Of a stretch of 64,000 bases of DNA, positions 50,002 to 61,190 are shown one piece after another (position 1 is the first letter of the stretch; each line of letters starts with the position of its first letter). The DNA comes from Marisa cornuarietis (lineage: Eukaryota; Mollusca; Gastropoda; Architaenioglossa; Ampullariidae). Made by a program: the position numbers and the translations under genes. Location: NCBI GenBank assembly GCA_004794655.1, contig SMMW01000025.1, forward strand, positions 5,553,001-5,617,000, read 5' to 3'. The notes beneath the pieces were generated by a model. It was not told the DNA's origin. It worked only from the letters and a program-made list of their open reading frames with translations, and searched no databases.

Positions 50002-52617
50002 CCAAACCTTTCATATTGACATACATGTATATACAGTATGTATGCATGCATGTGTATACGTAAATCTGACATAGTGGACACAAACGCTTGAATACATAAT
50101 CGTCGTTTAAATATAAAGATTATTCATAAATATAAACAGTTCTTGCCAGTGTATCTACTTTAGCGCTCAGAAAGCGTGTGCTGTGTACCTCCAGACCACA
50201 AGGACAGGATATATCTGGTGGCTAGGGACGTGGGCAACCCAAGCTGGCGCGACCCCCACTTCCCTGTGGTCCGGCACCAGGACATCTACAACGGCTTTTC
50301 CTGGGCCTCGGGGCTGGGACCCGGCGAGAGGCAGGAGGAGTCTGCTTCCGAAGTAAGACTTGCATGAGACTGGTCAAGATGCTGGCACCAGACCTGTTCA
50401 ACCGTCGATCTTTAACGTCAAGCAGTTTACATTCTTTTAAGGCTACATTGCAAAATACCCCTCGCCAAAGAAAAGAATGTGTCGGGAACTCGCCTTACTA
50501 TTTGCTTTAGTTTGTGATTTAAAAAAATGACCCCGTGATGACTGAGTCAATATCCTGACTGAACTGTGAGTGTCGTCTTACTGACTGTAAGACATCCTGA
50601 CTAAACTGTTGCATACTGATTAGACTGTTTTGTTTGCAGAGCATCAACTGTTACCACGCTTTGGCGGCTCTCGGTGACGCGTTCAACGACCCGTATCTGA
50701 AGCACGCGGGCCAGCTGCACCTGGCCATGGAGATTGCTTCAGTGCGAGAGTATTGGCAGGTAAGAGATCGCTGAGTCTTCCTTCGTTTTGATAGTCTCCT
50801 CGAATACATCATTTTTTTTTTTTAGGTTTGTTATGACTTTACTTTGTAGTTTGTTGTGTATGTTGTTTTGTTTCAAATACCCAGCCTTTCTGATGACGTA
50901 CTTCAGCTCTCTGTCTCATCTGGCATTAGCCTGGTTTTCTTGATTACGAGCGGTGTGTGACTTTCTGTCTTAGCTCTTTGCAGAAGTGATGATCATGCAA
51001 CTCGCTACATTATGAAAGTACTCAGAAAATTTGTGTAGCTTTGAATGATCTTCAAGGTATCTTCACTGTCCCTTACAGGTGAGGGCTCACAACAGGAACC
51101 ATTTCCCGCCTATGCTCCAACGCAATGGCGTGGTTGGACAGATTGCGGAAGGGGCGTGGTATGTGTATACACTCGACTGGCCTTGTGATCCCAACCGCTT
51201 TCCCATGCGTCACGGGTGTTTGGTGGGCATACAGGTCATACCCATCACGGCAGTGTCCAAGCACTGGGTGGACCAGGTCAGTCACTACACCTTTCACTTT
51301 TACTGAAGTTCATTTGTAGCGACAATTGTTCGTCTTAGGCACTGCATGTCTTTTATGGTTACACGGGATAAAGATGATGAAAATTATTCTGTGATGCCAT
51401 GATGCAGGAATGGGCTGGAAGCATCAAGGAAATATGTGAGATGGCCATTAACCCACGGCTGGCAGCTGACTACTCAAAGGTGGACTCCAGCGACCATGAC
51501 TTCCGGGACCTCACCTCAGTGAGTAGCACCTTTATCTCAATGAATAGCAACCACCGCAGTGAGAAGTGACCGTTGCGTGTACTTCAACACATGTAGGTCA
51601 AAGGAAACAGGTAGTCAGGAGCGAATAGTCTGCAATAAAATTTCGGTTAGAAACTGGATCCTTGCAGACGATACTTCTCCCTACACGGCCAGGAGACGCT
51701 TCGGGAGAAATTCTTTGTTGATGTTGTTTGAAATCTCTATTTCAGACAGTGGGATTAGCTCGTGGCTGCTGGTTGCACTGAAAGAGTGTACGCCTGGCTG
51801 TACACGTCTGAGAGCTGATGTATCGCTAACGGCTTGACATTGAAAATGTCAACTAGATTCTAGCCCTCATCGTCACAATTGAAAATCACGCCAAAACAAG
51901 TGTTGTATAGAATTTATAATTTCCACCATTTTGTAACCATATTGGACTAATTCCTCATGAAGAAAACAGCGAGCCACTACCGTTTGCGAAACATTGACAA
52001 ATCAGAAAGTACAAAGCATCAGTTAAAAACGACTGGGAAATTATCTAAAAATTGCAGATTTTCTCAAAAGGTTAATAAAAATTTCGTTTAAAGATTATGT
52101 TAATGTTTTTAGAATAAGAGAAATTTCATGCATATTCACAATAAACATAGAAATAAACTAGACAAAGCAACAAGACTAAAAACTAGAAAAACTGGACAAA
52201 AAAAAAAAACTACACTAAACAAAGAAGTGAGCCTAGTGGTTGAAATCTTAATCCCTTTGAAGAGACTGCTCTTCATGTCTGAGAGATTACAAGAAAGGAG
52301 GAGAGGCTGTGAGCACGAGTCTACGGTCACCCACGACACAGTGTCTCACACACTCGCGGCAGCATTTTCTTAACCATTTTTAGGGCTATGATGCTTAGGG
52401 ATGTCGTGACATATCTAAATAAAGCCTGAAAACAACATGATGACAACTATGACTGTGGTTTCAGGGCTGGCAGGCATTTTGCTATGCCGCTATGGCTCCC
52501 CTTGACGAAGCTCACAAGACACGGGCGGCCGACTACCTGCGGAACAAGCGGCCACAGGATCTGGTCGGCGGGACTGGTGCTGCCAGCACACTCCTTTTTA
52601 TCTATGGCTCAACTTGA
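43120..52617 (+). CDS. Glycoside hydrolase family 81 endo-1,3-beta-glucanase, 17 visible exons (5' end missing)
   Basis: Exons: 43120-43359, 43484-43678, 43990-44099, 44405-44534, 44834-45052, 45824-46020, 46285-46421, 46633-47188, 47816-47983, 48562-48686, 49200-49276, 49669-49860, 50195-50352, 50640-50759, 51079-51276, 51408-51518 and 52465-52617 (TGA). All joins keep phase with GT-AG borders, giving about 1,028 codons plus an unseen N-terminal exon, presumably with a signal peptide. GH81 enzymes cleave internal beta-1,3-glucan bonds by inversion. GH81 landmarks in order: GPIPTHHF, VPVVRGASLVTHIY, SGIVQLGYLG, LLMVTLPHQ, YDTVWGGL, YNDHHFHLGYFLYA (catalytic acid Asp), GFSWASGLGPGERQEESASE (catalytic base Glu), INCYHALAALG and GIQVIPIT. 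Likely roles are digestion of algal or fungal glucan, or antifungal defence (inference). An AATAAA at 53489 is a distant candidate poly(A) signal. The N-terminal half carries a duplicated insert, annotated separately. Confidence 0.92.
44834..46700 (+). other. Tandemly duplicated cysteine-containing insert within the GH81 protein (two modules)
   Basis: Between the VPVVRGASLVTHIYKN strand and the FLLELDEPGG segment the protein has an insert of more than 200 residues that the GH81 fold does not need. It contains two related modules. Module 1 (exons 5 to early 6) has L-K-I-L-L, NVQWAASPSAQW, VMHTCDAAHC, KTVEITVP, MSYAVNVI and LPLDW. Module 2 (late exon 6 to start of exon 8) has L-T-I-Q-L, QIQFAVESASVWQ, GMHGCDANTC, NRVTIHAQAP, YKLAINII and LPVSNW. 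The paired C-D-A-x-x-C motif and matching strand pattern point to internal duplication of a beta-sandwich-like unit. A basic RRKR sits between them (45910-45921). Function unknown; carbohydrate binding is one guess. Confidence 0.75.
47708..47845 (+). repeat. Three 46-bp tandem copies ending in the exon 9 splice acceptor
   Basis: Copies start at 47708, 47754 and 47800. Each contains a CAG-GAATAC block (CAG ends at 47723, 47769 and 47815). Only the third is followed by the open GH81 frame (EYNLRSQFASYL). The period of 46 is not a multiple of three, so use of either upstream acceptor would shift the frame and meet a stop (copy 1) or derail the frame (copy 2). Confidence 0.85.
48364..48575 (+). 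repeat. Imperfect tandem repeats spanning the exon 10 splice acceptor
   Basis: Intron 9 ends in four spaced CAG-GATA blocks: after 48447, 48490, 48520 and the true acceptor at 48561. Each is accompanied by CTGTATA-ACTG/AGCTG and GTCTGTCTG runs. Spacing is irregular (43, 30 and 41 bp). The true exon begins DITSAIQRDAS. The upstream copies are decoys in non-coding sequence. Confidence 0.7.
49942..50000. repeat. (GT)n microsatellite in GH81 intron 12
   Basis: About 29 uninterrupted GT units lie between exons 12 and 13. Length polymorphism is likely. Confidence 0.97.
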
Positions 52618-53959
52618 TATTAAAGACATGTAAATGAGAATTATGTCCTAATCATAATTTGTATGTGAGGACGGTCATTATATTCTTTTTATTTGTGCAT
52701 TTAACTTTAACTCTTAACCTCTCTAAAGTCTGGAGCATTGTACTGATTTATTCGTTTCTTATTTCAAGCTCGGCCTCTCTTCTTCTTAAAGAAAAACTTT
52801 AGCTGTAAGGATATGTGGTTTAGCCAGCATTGTCCATACTGGCCTGTTACATTGTCCATGCTGGTCTTGGCTCATTGTCCAGCCCTGAAGAAGATTAAGC
52901 GCTGTGGACAGCGTCTCACAGTCTTTTCCTAATAGCTAGTCAGAGCCTGCAGTCTTTCAATGTGCAATAACTGTTACATATAAAAAGCAACCCAATGAAG
53001 TATCTTTCGAGAAAAACAGGAAAATTCAGAACTTAGAGGTAAATATTGGTTTATGAGAGAAAGTGATCATCACTAGAATCATCACTATGCTTTTGACCAC
53101 GTCTAGTGTCTTAAGGATGCACAGCACTAAACATGCCAGTACATTTTCCTTTTTCGTCGGGAGTCATACACGCTGTCTTTTCAACATCCTCAAAAAGAGA
53201 CTAAATTTCTTCAGCAACATTTCGAAATACACTTTTACATTTAGATTTGTTGTTGTATTATATGGATACATCGCTGAAAGTAATTTAGTCCAAACTACTC
53301 GGCGAGTTACGGCTCTTGCTGAAAAAGTCGGTGGTGCGTTTCACATTACAAAGAAAGGTGGTGAGTGGCTCATTAGACTGGCAGAGTGTAAATTATCTCG
53401 CAAAAAAAAACTGTGACATGACACCTGGCAATAACTGATAAAACACCTGAAAAAACTGTTTAGTGGCACCCCTACAGTGTTTTATATCAATAAAGCTTTG
53501 TAACCAAAAAAACTGCATGTGACACATCTGGATACATCTGCCATCATAAAAAGACCAGCGTGCGACACACATTGACACAAGTGTAGGCAGCCGGAGATGC
53601 AGACAAGGCGTCGTCGTTGTGGACTGCGTATTGTCATGAGGGCTGAGGTCAGTACTGGGCCTTTAACAGCTGATGCACCCTCGCCCTCTCATGTGTCCCT
53701 ACAACATCGCACATTAGAGCCTCGCTGACTGGTTCTGATTGATCAACACGTGACAACGTCATCACCAAAATGCAGATTTGATTGCTTGTAAACAAACCTC
53801 TCACTTTCACTATGTCTCTCACACACTCTACCCACCCCAAGCAAGCAAGCACACACACACACACACATACTCGCACACAGTCATAGCCGCCAGTATAAGC
53901 TAATGGAATATCTTGCTTGAGAAAGATAACAGATTAAGTTATGTGGTTTTGAAACACAT
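52618..53959. other. GH81 3' flank / intergenic
   Basis: No coding exon is seen. It includes an AATAAA at 53489-53494, a short (CA)n at 53849-53866, and AT-rich sequence. The 3' UTR length of the GH81 gene cannot be fixed. Confidence 0.5.
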
Positions 53960-54489
53960 CACTTTCCAACGCCGGCGCTAGCGGGTGGCGAGCAGAGGCG
54001 ACGGACCGAAGTGGGCCCCGAGAATAGCGCCTGGTGGGATGGTTCCTCGGGAGATGGAGGTGATCCGTATTTTTCACAATCTTTGAAAGTCCAAGATTTT
54101 AAATCACCTCCCCTTTTAGTGGAGTAAAAGCAAATGCAGTTTGCACATTACTTTTAAAGCCGGTTCTTTCCCCATTAGGTTTGCCTCATATCAGTAAGCT
54201 ATCAAACGACGAGATAATCCTTTGAAGATATCACCTGTGGTGGCGACATGGCTTTCAAAGGCGAGGTCGCCACCTCATCAAAGCTGAAAAAAATGCTTCG
54301 TCCCAAAAGCATTTCTTTCAAAATTTCTGTTGTCCAATTTTATTATTATTATTCGGAAGCCGTTTCACTATTTACGTTATTACAACACTGTGTCATGTAT
54401 TACTGCGCGATGTTATGCCGGTTTGGAAAGGCCCCACAATTCTATTTGCCCAAGGCCCCGCATCCCACTAGCGCCGGCGCTGCACTTTC
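53960..54489. mobile_element. Non-autonomous DNA transposon (MITE-like), 516 bp with TIRs and 7-bp target duplication
   Basis: The element runs 53967-54482. Its left end CAACGCCGGCGCTAG (53967-53981) is the inverted complement of the right end CTAGCGCCGGCGCTG (54468-54482), 14 of 15 matching. Related sequence extends inward (GTGGG and GGGCC blocks). It is flanked by CACTTTC at 53960-53966 and 54483-54489. The CA(R)CGCC...CTG ends and the 7-8-bp duplication are closest to the hAT superfamily, though hAT normally makes exactly 8 bp. It contains no transposase. Confidence 0.8.
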
Positions 54490-54955
54490 TGATAAATAAG
54501 TAGTGGGTCCGACAGGCAGACCTAATTTGTTTATGAACTCACATGAAAATGGTTTTCGGAGATGAGTCAAGGACTCCATAAGATCCTTGTTAGCAAGGTA
54601 CCTGGAAATCTTTAATAGTGAAACACAAAAACTGTTAGGTCATTGTGAATAAACTTATAAATTTTGTAAACTTATGCTTAAGTAATCAGTAAACATCGAA
54701 AAGGAGCCTGTGTTGCGTAAGCTGGTGCTATCAATTATGTAAAGACAATGAATTCATAATTAAAGTAAAGTGACATTCAACTGGGATCATTAGCACTTTG
54801 TAGCACTTAATAGTGTTCCGCTTTATTCTTGATGTTACACCATGAACGTTGATCTACTGGACTGCTAGCAGACGATTTTTTTCAATTAAGTCAGAGAGCC
54901 GCGAGAACGAGGCTCGAGGAAGAATAGCAGCTTCCGGTAGCGAACGACGACAACA

Positions 54956-55104
54956 ATGGCTATGTCAGCAGTAAAGAAATATAAACAGCCAGGAAGTGGT
55001 AACTCCTGCAGCATGGAAGGATGCCACTGTGCAAGTTACAAATGTTTTGGTTTAAGTTTTTTTCGCCTTCCGCGGCCAGATATATCGAAAGAGCAAGACG
55101 AGTG
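54956..55104 (+). CDS. First exon of a THAP-type zinc-finger protein
   Basis: ATG at 54956 follows a CpG-rich, promoter-like stretch. The 49-codon exon reads through CSMEGCHCASYKC then GLSFFRLPRP and ends near KEQDEW before a strong gtgagt donor (phase 2). The spaced cysteines (C-x4-C), the FFRLP block and the following Trp match the first half of the THAP DNA-binding domain. The second half (later Trp, Cys and His) should lie in exon 2, which I could not find among the inverted repeats downstream. THAP domains occur in cellular transcription factors and in P-element-type transposases, so this could be either a host gene or a transposon-derived gene. Confidence 0.5.
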
Positions 55105-55129
55105 GTGAGTGGCTCTCATTCATGCTATA

Positions 55130-56071
55130 GGCGAGCGGATTCAGTCCGATTTCCGTTTCCGGAGACGCAGCACGACGATGGAATCACGGACCTTCATCTA
55201 CTGGATGAGTGTCTCTCATTCGTTGCCTCTTTGCGCTATCATAGGAGTGACCAATTGTAACAAACCCTACAATGTTAGGTTTTCGCTTCCGTTTCCGATT
55301 TCAAAATGGCGGGTTTTCCTAACGTCGAAGAAATTTTAGAAGTAATTAAGCTTTTCTGTCATAAGAACCTTGTTAAAGAAGACTGATTGCAAAATCAACA
55401 GTAGTATTTTCTGTAAATGTATTTTGGTTGTTTATAGAAAACGCATGTGGGTTTATCGTCAATTTTATCATATAAAAACATCGTCACAACAGATGCTATT
55501 GACTTGCTCTACCACTAACAATTTTTCAAAAAAAGCATTGTTTTTTTATTTTTCGGACACAATTATACAGATTATTCCCTTACAAAAAGGCTACACTTTA
55601 AGAATTAATTAAATAAATGCCACATATGAAGGTCCGTGGTAGCACTGAGTTCACGACAACGCCATTTACTAGCAGACGACAATAGGGAAGTCCCCCCCCC
55701 CCTGTTGCTAAGGTCGGTTGGTATTGTAAGCTATGATAGCGACGAGGATATATGTTTACTTTTTGTTGAGGATAACGACATCTCGCTTTATTGGTATGAC
55801 ATCCAACAATGCAAAAATTTGCACCTGTCCATTTTTTTCGAATCTACGTCTGCAAACTACTGACCTTTATTAAAATTAAATGAAGGTCCGTGTCTCTTCG
55901 CAACAGCAAACCGGAACCGGAAACACGGGTGGGCTGATAAGGAAAGCCGAGACTTACACTGGATATAAACTTGAGACACTTATCCAGTAGATGAAGGTCC
56001 GTGATGGAATCATCTACGTCCATCGTCGTGCTGCGTCTCCGGAAACGGAGATCGGACTTAATCCGCTCGCC
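55130..56071. repeat. Long imperfect inverted repeat with nested CACGGACCTTCAT ends
   Basis: The left arm (55130-55215) is the reverse complement of the right arm (55973-56071) at three mismatches plus a 14-bp insertion in the right arm. Inside the arms the 13-mer CACGGACCTTCAT occurs at about 55187, and its complement occurs three times (about 55625, 55881 and 55991), which suggests nested or repeated insertion of one TIR family. Flanks of the 55187/56003 pair both carry ATGGAAT, a possible 7-bp target duplication. No transposase is visible. Confidence 0.65.
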
Positions 56072-56729
56072 GGGACTAGCGGTGCAGAACTTCGCAAGAG
56101 GCTAAGCGTTGGTCTCGGCATTTCGTCATCAGTCCAGTAGATTAACGTTCATGGTTACACTTACGCTTACGTTGTGACTCACTGATGAACTGAGATCTGT
56201 GACCTGTTCTCTAAATGGTGACGAGAGGTAAGGAGATCTCCACCATTACAGAACTGATCGACTATTGACAACAACAACAAACACAGACGACATGAACCAA
56301 ACGGCGACTGCCAACATAGTTTATACTCAACACTATTACGCAGCACGATCGACACATACCGATGTATAGTGATGCATTTTTTTCTGAGCCAGTCGTGCAT
56401 GTTCGCACTGGTGCTGGTGTCGCACAGTGGAGTCGACAGCCGTCATCCCCGGCCCTGGCTCCGGTTCAGATGCCGAGTGAGCGCCAGGCTGTCGCAGGAC
56501 GAACTCTGCAGCCCGCAAAACGCGGCCTGATGTCAGGTCCTGGCCGCCATGACATGTGAGGGTCGGCAACTTCCCCTGCAGACCTCTTGTGGCGCTGACT
56601 CTGGGACACGGGTTTAGATGATAATACAGCGATGCACGTGTGGGAACAAAGTACCGAGGTCTCTTGCTTTCTGGTATTAGACTGAACTATTATCTCCTGA
56701 CGACAGTCGTATTGAGGAGGTACGAAAAA

Positions 56730-56834
56730 ACGAGCAGACGAAAAGAGAAAAGAGACTTTACCATAAAACCTACATTGACTAGTGGCCAGGCAGATGACCT
56801 AAGGGACCTACTCGACCAGTGGGGTAACATGTGA
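56730..56834 (+). mobile_element. Possible Gypsy-type LTR retrotransposon pol fragment
   Basis: A short frame reads DFTIKPTLTSGQADDLRDLL then DQWGNM and a stop. This resembles the linker just before the reverse transcriptase in many invertebrate Gypsy elements (a PxLTxxQxxxLRxLLxxxxxVF-like pattern). No catalytic motifs or LTRs were identified, so it is a weak call. Confidence 0.3.
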
Positions 56835-57313
56835 TGTTTCCTTACTTAGAACCAACCAGTCGAACCATTTAAAAAAAAAAAGGTAATTGCTCACGCATTT
56901 TCCTTTGTCCAAAGGCATTGGTGTGTCCGAGCTGGCTGCAAGGCAAAGGCAAATGACTGAGTACTGTTCACGGGAGTTAGCTCTTCTGCTCGCATGTCGG
57001 GACTCAAATATTCTCGCATGTGTGATGTTGCTCGCATCTCGGAGGTATGCGGAAACGAAGGCGCTACCTGTGATGTCTTTTGCGTTTGAGACAGTCGATA
57101 GATAATCTCTCCTGGAATCCTATATGAGAGAACAAATCAGCTTAGGTTCCATGCCAAGTTTAATATCAACGATCATCTGATTATGCTTACACTCGAAATT
57201 CTGGGGGTTATTTTTTCCTTATTGTAGGAAAAATATTCAAGACATTTTAGTGCGTGTTTAAAAGTATGCATAAAGTGTTTAGATAGGCCTTCAGTCTCCA
57301 ACAGTTCACTCAC

Positions 57314-57594
57314 TTGCACTTTGCATGCCGTGCACTCCGCGACAGTACCGTACTTGTCCGGACCACATCCCTTTCTGTGACTTCATTCCTTTGTAGGGAT
57401 TTGAGCAGCGGTTGGTCATAGACATTGTCTACCACATGGTCATAACAAAATCCTTCACCGATGTCGGAATCCTGTTCATACGTATGACATATGAGTGGCC
57501 AATACAATGTCTTCTTGTGTGTATCAACCAATACAGCGTGTGCGACATCAGGTGACTTTTTTTGGTAAAATATAACTCTTCAAGTCTGTAAACC

Positions 57595-57642
<48 letters not shown>

Positions 57643-57806
57643 GCACGCACGCACGCACGCACGCACATCCATTCATATATAGATAATGAATCCAGGCATT
57701 CACACAGACACGCACACACCCATGCATACACAAAAACGCTACATAGCTACCCAGCCATCAAACCATCCAACCACTTCCCTTTTTCTCTCTATTCCTCCTC
57801 TTTCCC

Positions 57807-57872
<66 letters not shown>

Positions 57873-58790
57873 ACACACACCTTATGCATACGAACGGAGT
57901 GCAAGCTGACTTGTCCAGTGGTCGAGGATGGATGTCTGCTCAAGAAGAGGTTGAGATGATTTATCAGGGGTGACTTACAAGCTTCTTTTTCCTCGCTGTC
58001 CATCGTTATCCCGTGCTCTGCTCCTTCCACGTATTCTGTAACATTTATCTTCATCTCTGTTTTGGCAGCTGTGCTGTATTTGTCGTGTGACTCTCTCTCT
58101 TCTTCTGGAATTCCTCTTGAATGTGTCTCCTCGTGTGCCTCACTCGTCTCCCTCTCTTGTCCTGTCAACCTGTTTAGTGCATCAGATGTTAACCTCACTT
58201 GTGCGTGAGCTGTCTCCCTTTCTTCAGTATCAGTCGTCCTCCCATCTTGTGAGTTACTTGTCTTACTCGTATCCCTCTCTTGCGTGTCGGCTGCTTTTCT
58301 CTCTTCTGAGTCACATTTCCCTGAACTGGTCCATGTTTCTGGTACTGTATACAAGAAGTGAAATAACAATGCAAAAGGTTAAAAAAAAGCAGCCACGTCA
58401 TGGGATAACTCTAAGTAGGACGTAAAATCGCCCACAACTAAGGTCTAGTCTGGAACTGTCGACAAACCAGAGGCCACTTACGTAATTAAAAGGGGCGTGT
58501 GTGCCGACTTAGTGAGATCTTATGGGAGGCAGACGGCCGTGGCTAGAGGGAGCCAAGCGTGACCAGCTGGCCGACAGACTGTACTGACGGCTGGTCTGGG
58601 GGCTAGACGGAAAATAACATCTGAGGGCTCTTTCGCACCTGTCTGGCAGGATTACTAGAGTGACTCTTGGGGAAAATTAGTCACCTGCCCACCCCACCAC
58701 CTGTAGGTGGGGCTAGTGGTCAAGGGTGAGGATGTGGTCTTCCTCTTGTCCGCACTGGCTAATCGTTGACTGGGTGAGGGATGGCCTCCC

Positions 58791-58872
<82 letters not shown>

Positions 58873-61114
58873 ATAATACGATGTTAAGTAAGGGAACGAG
58901 GAAATCCCAGGACACTTCCCCGGAACGACATCAATCCAAACGGTCGATGCGTCTCTACCTTTTTCCAACGCCAAAGGACTTTCTCTCGCTTGGACGGTAA
59001 AGACTCGGAAGAAAGTCAGAACGCTTGGGTGAAAGAACTTTGACGCAAGGGGCCAGTCAGCGACAACGAACCGTTAGGACTGCCAGTTGTCGCTATGATA
59101 CTCCAAGGACTACATAACCAGAACTTGGGCAACCTGTGAGAGGAAAAAGTTCGACGCCAAGGCCGGGAGAAGGAGTTGTCATTCTCAAGGGAGAAAAAGT
59201 CTGTGTTCATTCGCCCGCGCTCCAAAGCATCGCATTTGGGAGAGTTACATCTCATCGTGGTTTTGGTTTTGGTTTTGGTTGTTCAGTTAGATGTACGTGA
59301 CCATTCTTCATCCCGGCGGGTGCCACCAAGTGTAATCAGTGTAGTCAGTGCCACTGTGTAGTGTAAACCAGTGTAATCAGTACCGCTGTGTGCTAAGTAA
59401 CGCTAAGTAACAGTGTAGTCGGGGGAGCAAACTGTCATCGAAAAAGTTCCGTGGTCGTCCCTGGAGTGGGACAGCGCTCGGTATCCGTGTCGCCGAGGGA
59501 CCAGTCGTCCTACTCTGTACGTTGTTGGCGGACCGAGTGAGGTAGTTGCACGGGGCATTTCAAGAGGAGTGTGTGTCATCGGCGTGCTGCGACTGTCTGC
59601 GGAGGACCTGCTGCTCACTTCATCACAAGCGTGGACTAGCAGGGATTGAGATGCAGGAAGACGTTTCAGTACGATAGAAGCGAAATACACAGATAACAGA
59701 ATGAAAGAAACTTTTCACCCTCTCTAAATCAAGGAGATCCTTTCAAACAGAGCCGATCTATGGGAAGAGCTTAAGCAGCAAGGCAAGGATCTGACACAAG
59801 CCCAGATCACATCCCTGACCAAATGCTTTAAGCTACTCACATCCCCTTTCCCCAACACGTGCCAGCTCATGGTGAAAGCACATTCCACCCAACAACAACA
59901 GGAAGAGGCAGAGTGATGGTTAAGACACTTTCTTGTTATCACAGCAGCCAAAATATAATGGCTTCAGGTCTGTGTCGGACACTGCATCAGCAGAACTGGG
60001 CGTCGGAGTGTTGTCTGGCTTTTGCTCCTGTAATAGTTTAATTCCCTATTGTACAACTTGTGTGTACATACTTTCGACGATTTTTAAAGCGTCCACTAGA
60101 AAGAAGCCGAGGGCTTAGTCAATAAAGCACCTTAGTTCACTCGTTCAGTATGTCGTACACATGACCACCTTATTTAGCATGCTATATGTTTGATCAAAAT
60201 CGCTGTTCGTACTGATTGCGTCGACCTTAATTAACCTAATCTAGCTTACCTAATGTTATTGATTAATTAACCCTATAAATTGTTGCTGTTATTGTGTCCT
60301 GCCTTGTAACTGCTAACGAGCACAGCACTATAAATTTCTGGTGACTAAATTAAGTTATTGTGTGTTGTTATTGGTCAGATTACATTGCACAATAAACAAC
60401 AGATAAAATAATGAGCAGGTCAATGCCTGTCTCAGCAGGAAACACTACTCACCCTCACTAGGCGTGTGTGGTGCGGCTGCTGCGGCTCGCGTCTCCTGCG
60501 TGGCGATGTCTGTTGTGGCAGCCGGCGTCTGCAAGGTGTGCAAGATGCAAGACCATCATTACTAATTTAGCACTGCCCTCCACTAGTTGCCACTGGCTTG
60601 GCGCTGACAGACGTGCATCAGCAAGCAACTACTACCACCAGACCTCATGAAGACTTTACTGTTCAGATTGTCCCTAACGATTAGGTCGATGACCTCGTCA
60701 GCGGTTAACACCCAGCAACCGAAGCAGAAGTCGGGTGCATCTTCTGTCGTTATATTTTTTTCTTCCTTTTGTCTTTCAAAATATGTCTGTAAAGACCCAC
60801 GTTGTGAGAGAGAAAGTGTGTGAGTGTGTGGGCGTGCGTGCGCGCGCGCGCAGATGGACAGATAGACGATCGTGCATAAACATACACTCGTGTAAACACA
60901 CAAATCATACACACATACTAACATATTCACCCAGCCACACACACAAACATATACACACCTCCCACACAGACACAAGCATAGTCTTTTCTTTCGTTCCTCC
61001 CTATAGTATCAGTACATGATTCATCATGCATGTAGACTCACCCAGAGGGTCCGTGTACTAGTGTCAGACTCACACTGAGTGTGTATTAGCGCTCGACTCC
61101 CCCGCCTCCTCCGA

Positions 61115-61190
<76 letters not shown>

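Noticed and set aside
55250..55340. Cys/Asn-rich frame downstream of the THAP exon as its second half
   Set aside because: Lacks the required C-x2-H and the phase and acceptor needed to join exon 54956-55104.
57758..57890. C-terminal (TDRQ)n extension of the 203-codon minus-strand frame
   Set aside because: The real exon ends at a gtaagt donor at 57978; what follows is intron plus (CTGT)n repeat.
58655..58974. His-Thr or Cys-Val repeat proteins over GT runs
   Set aside because: Direct translation of the (GT)n microsatellite; the same holds at 49875-50081, 57429-57733 and 61070-61447.
59911..59950. A-box-like TGATGGTTAAG (second SINE or tRNA)
   Set aside because: No B-box or stem structure at the required distance.
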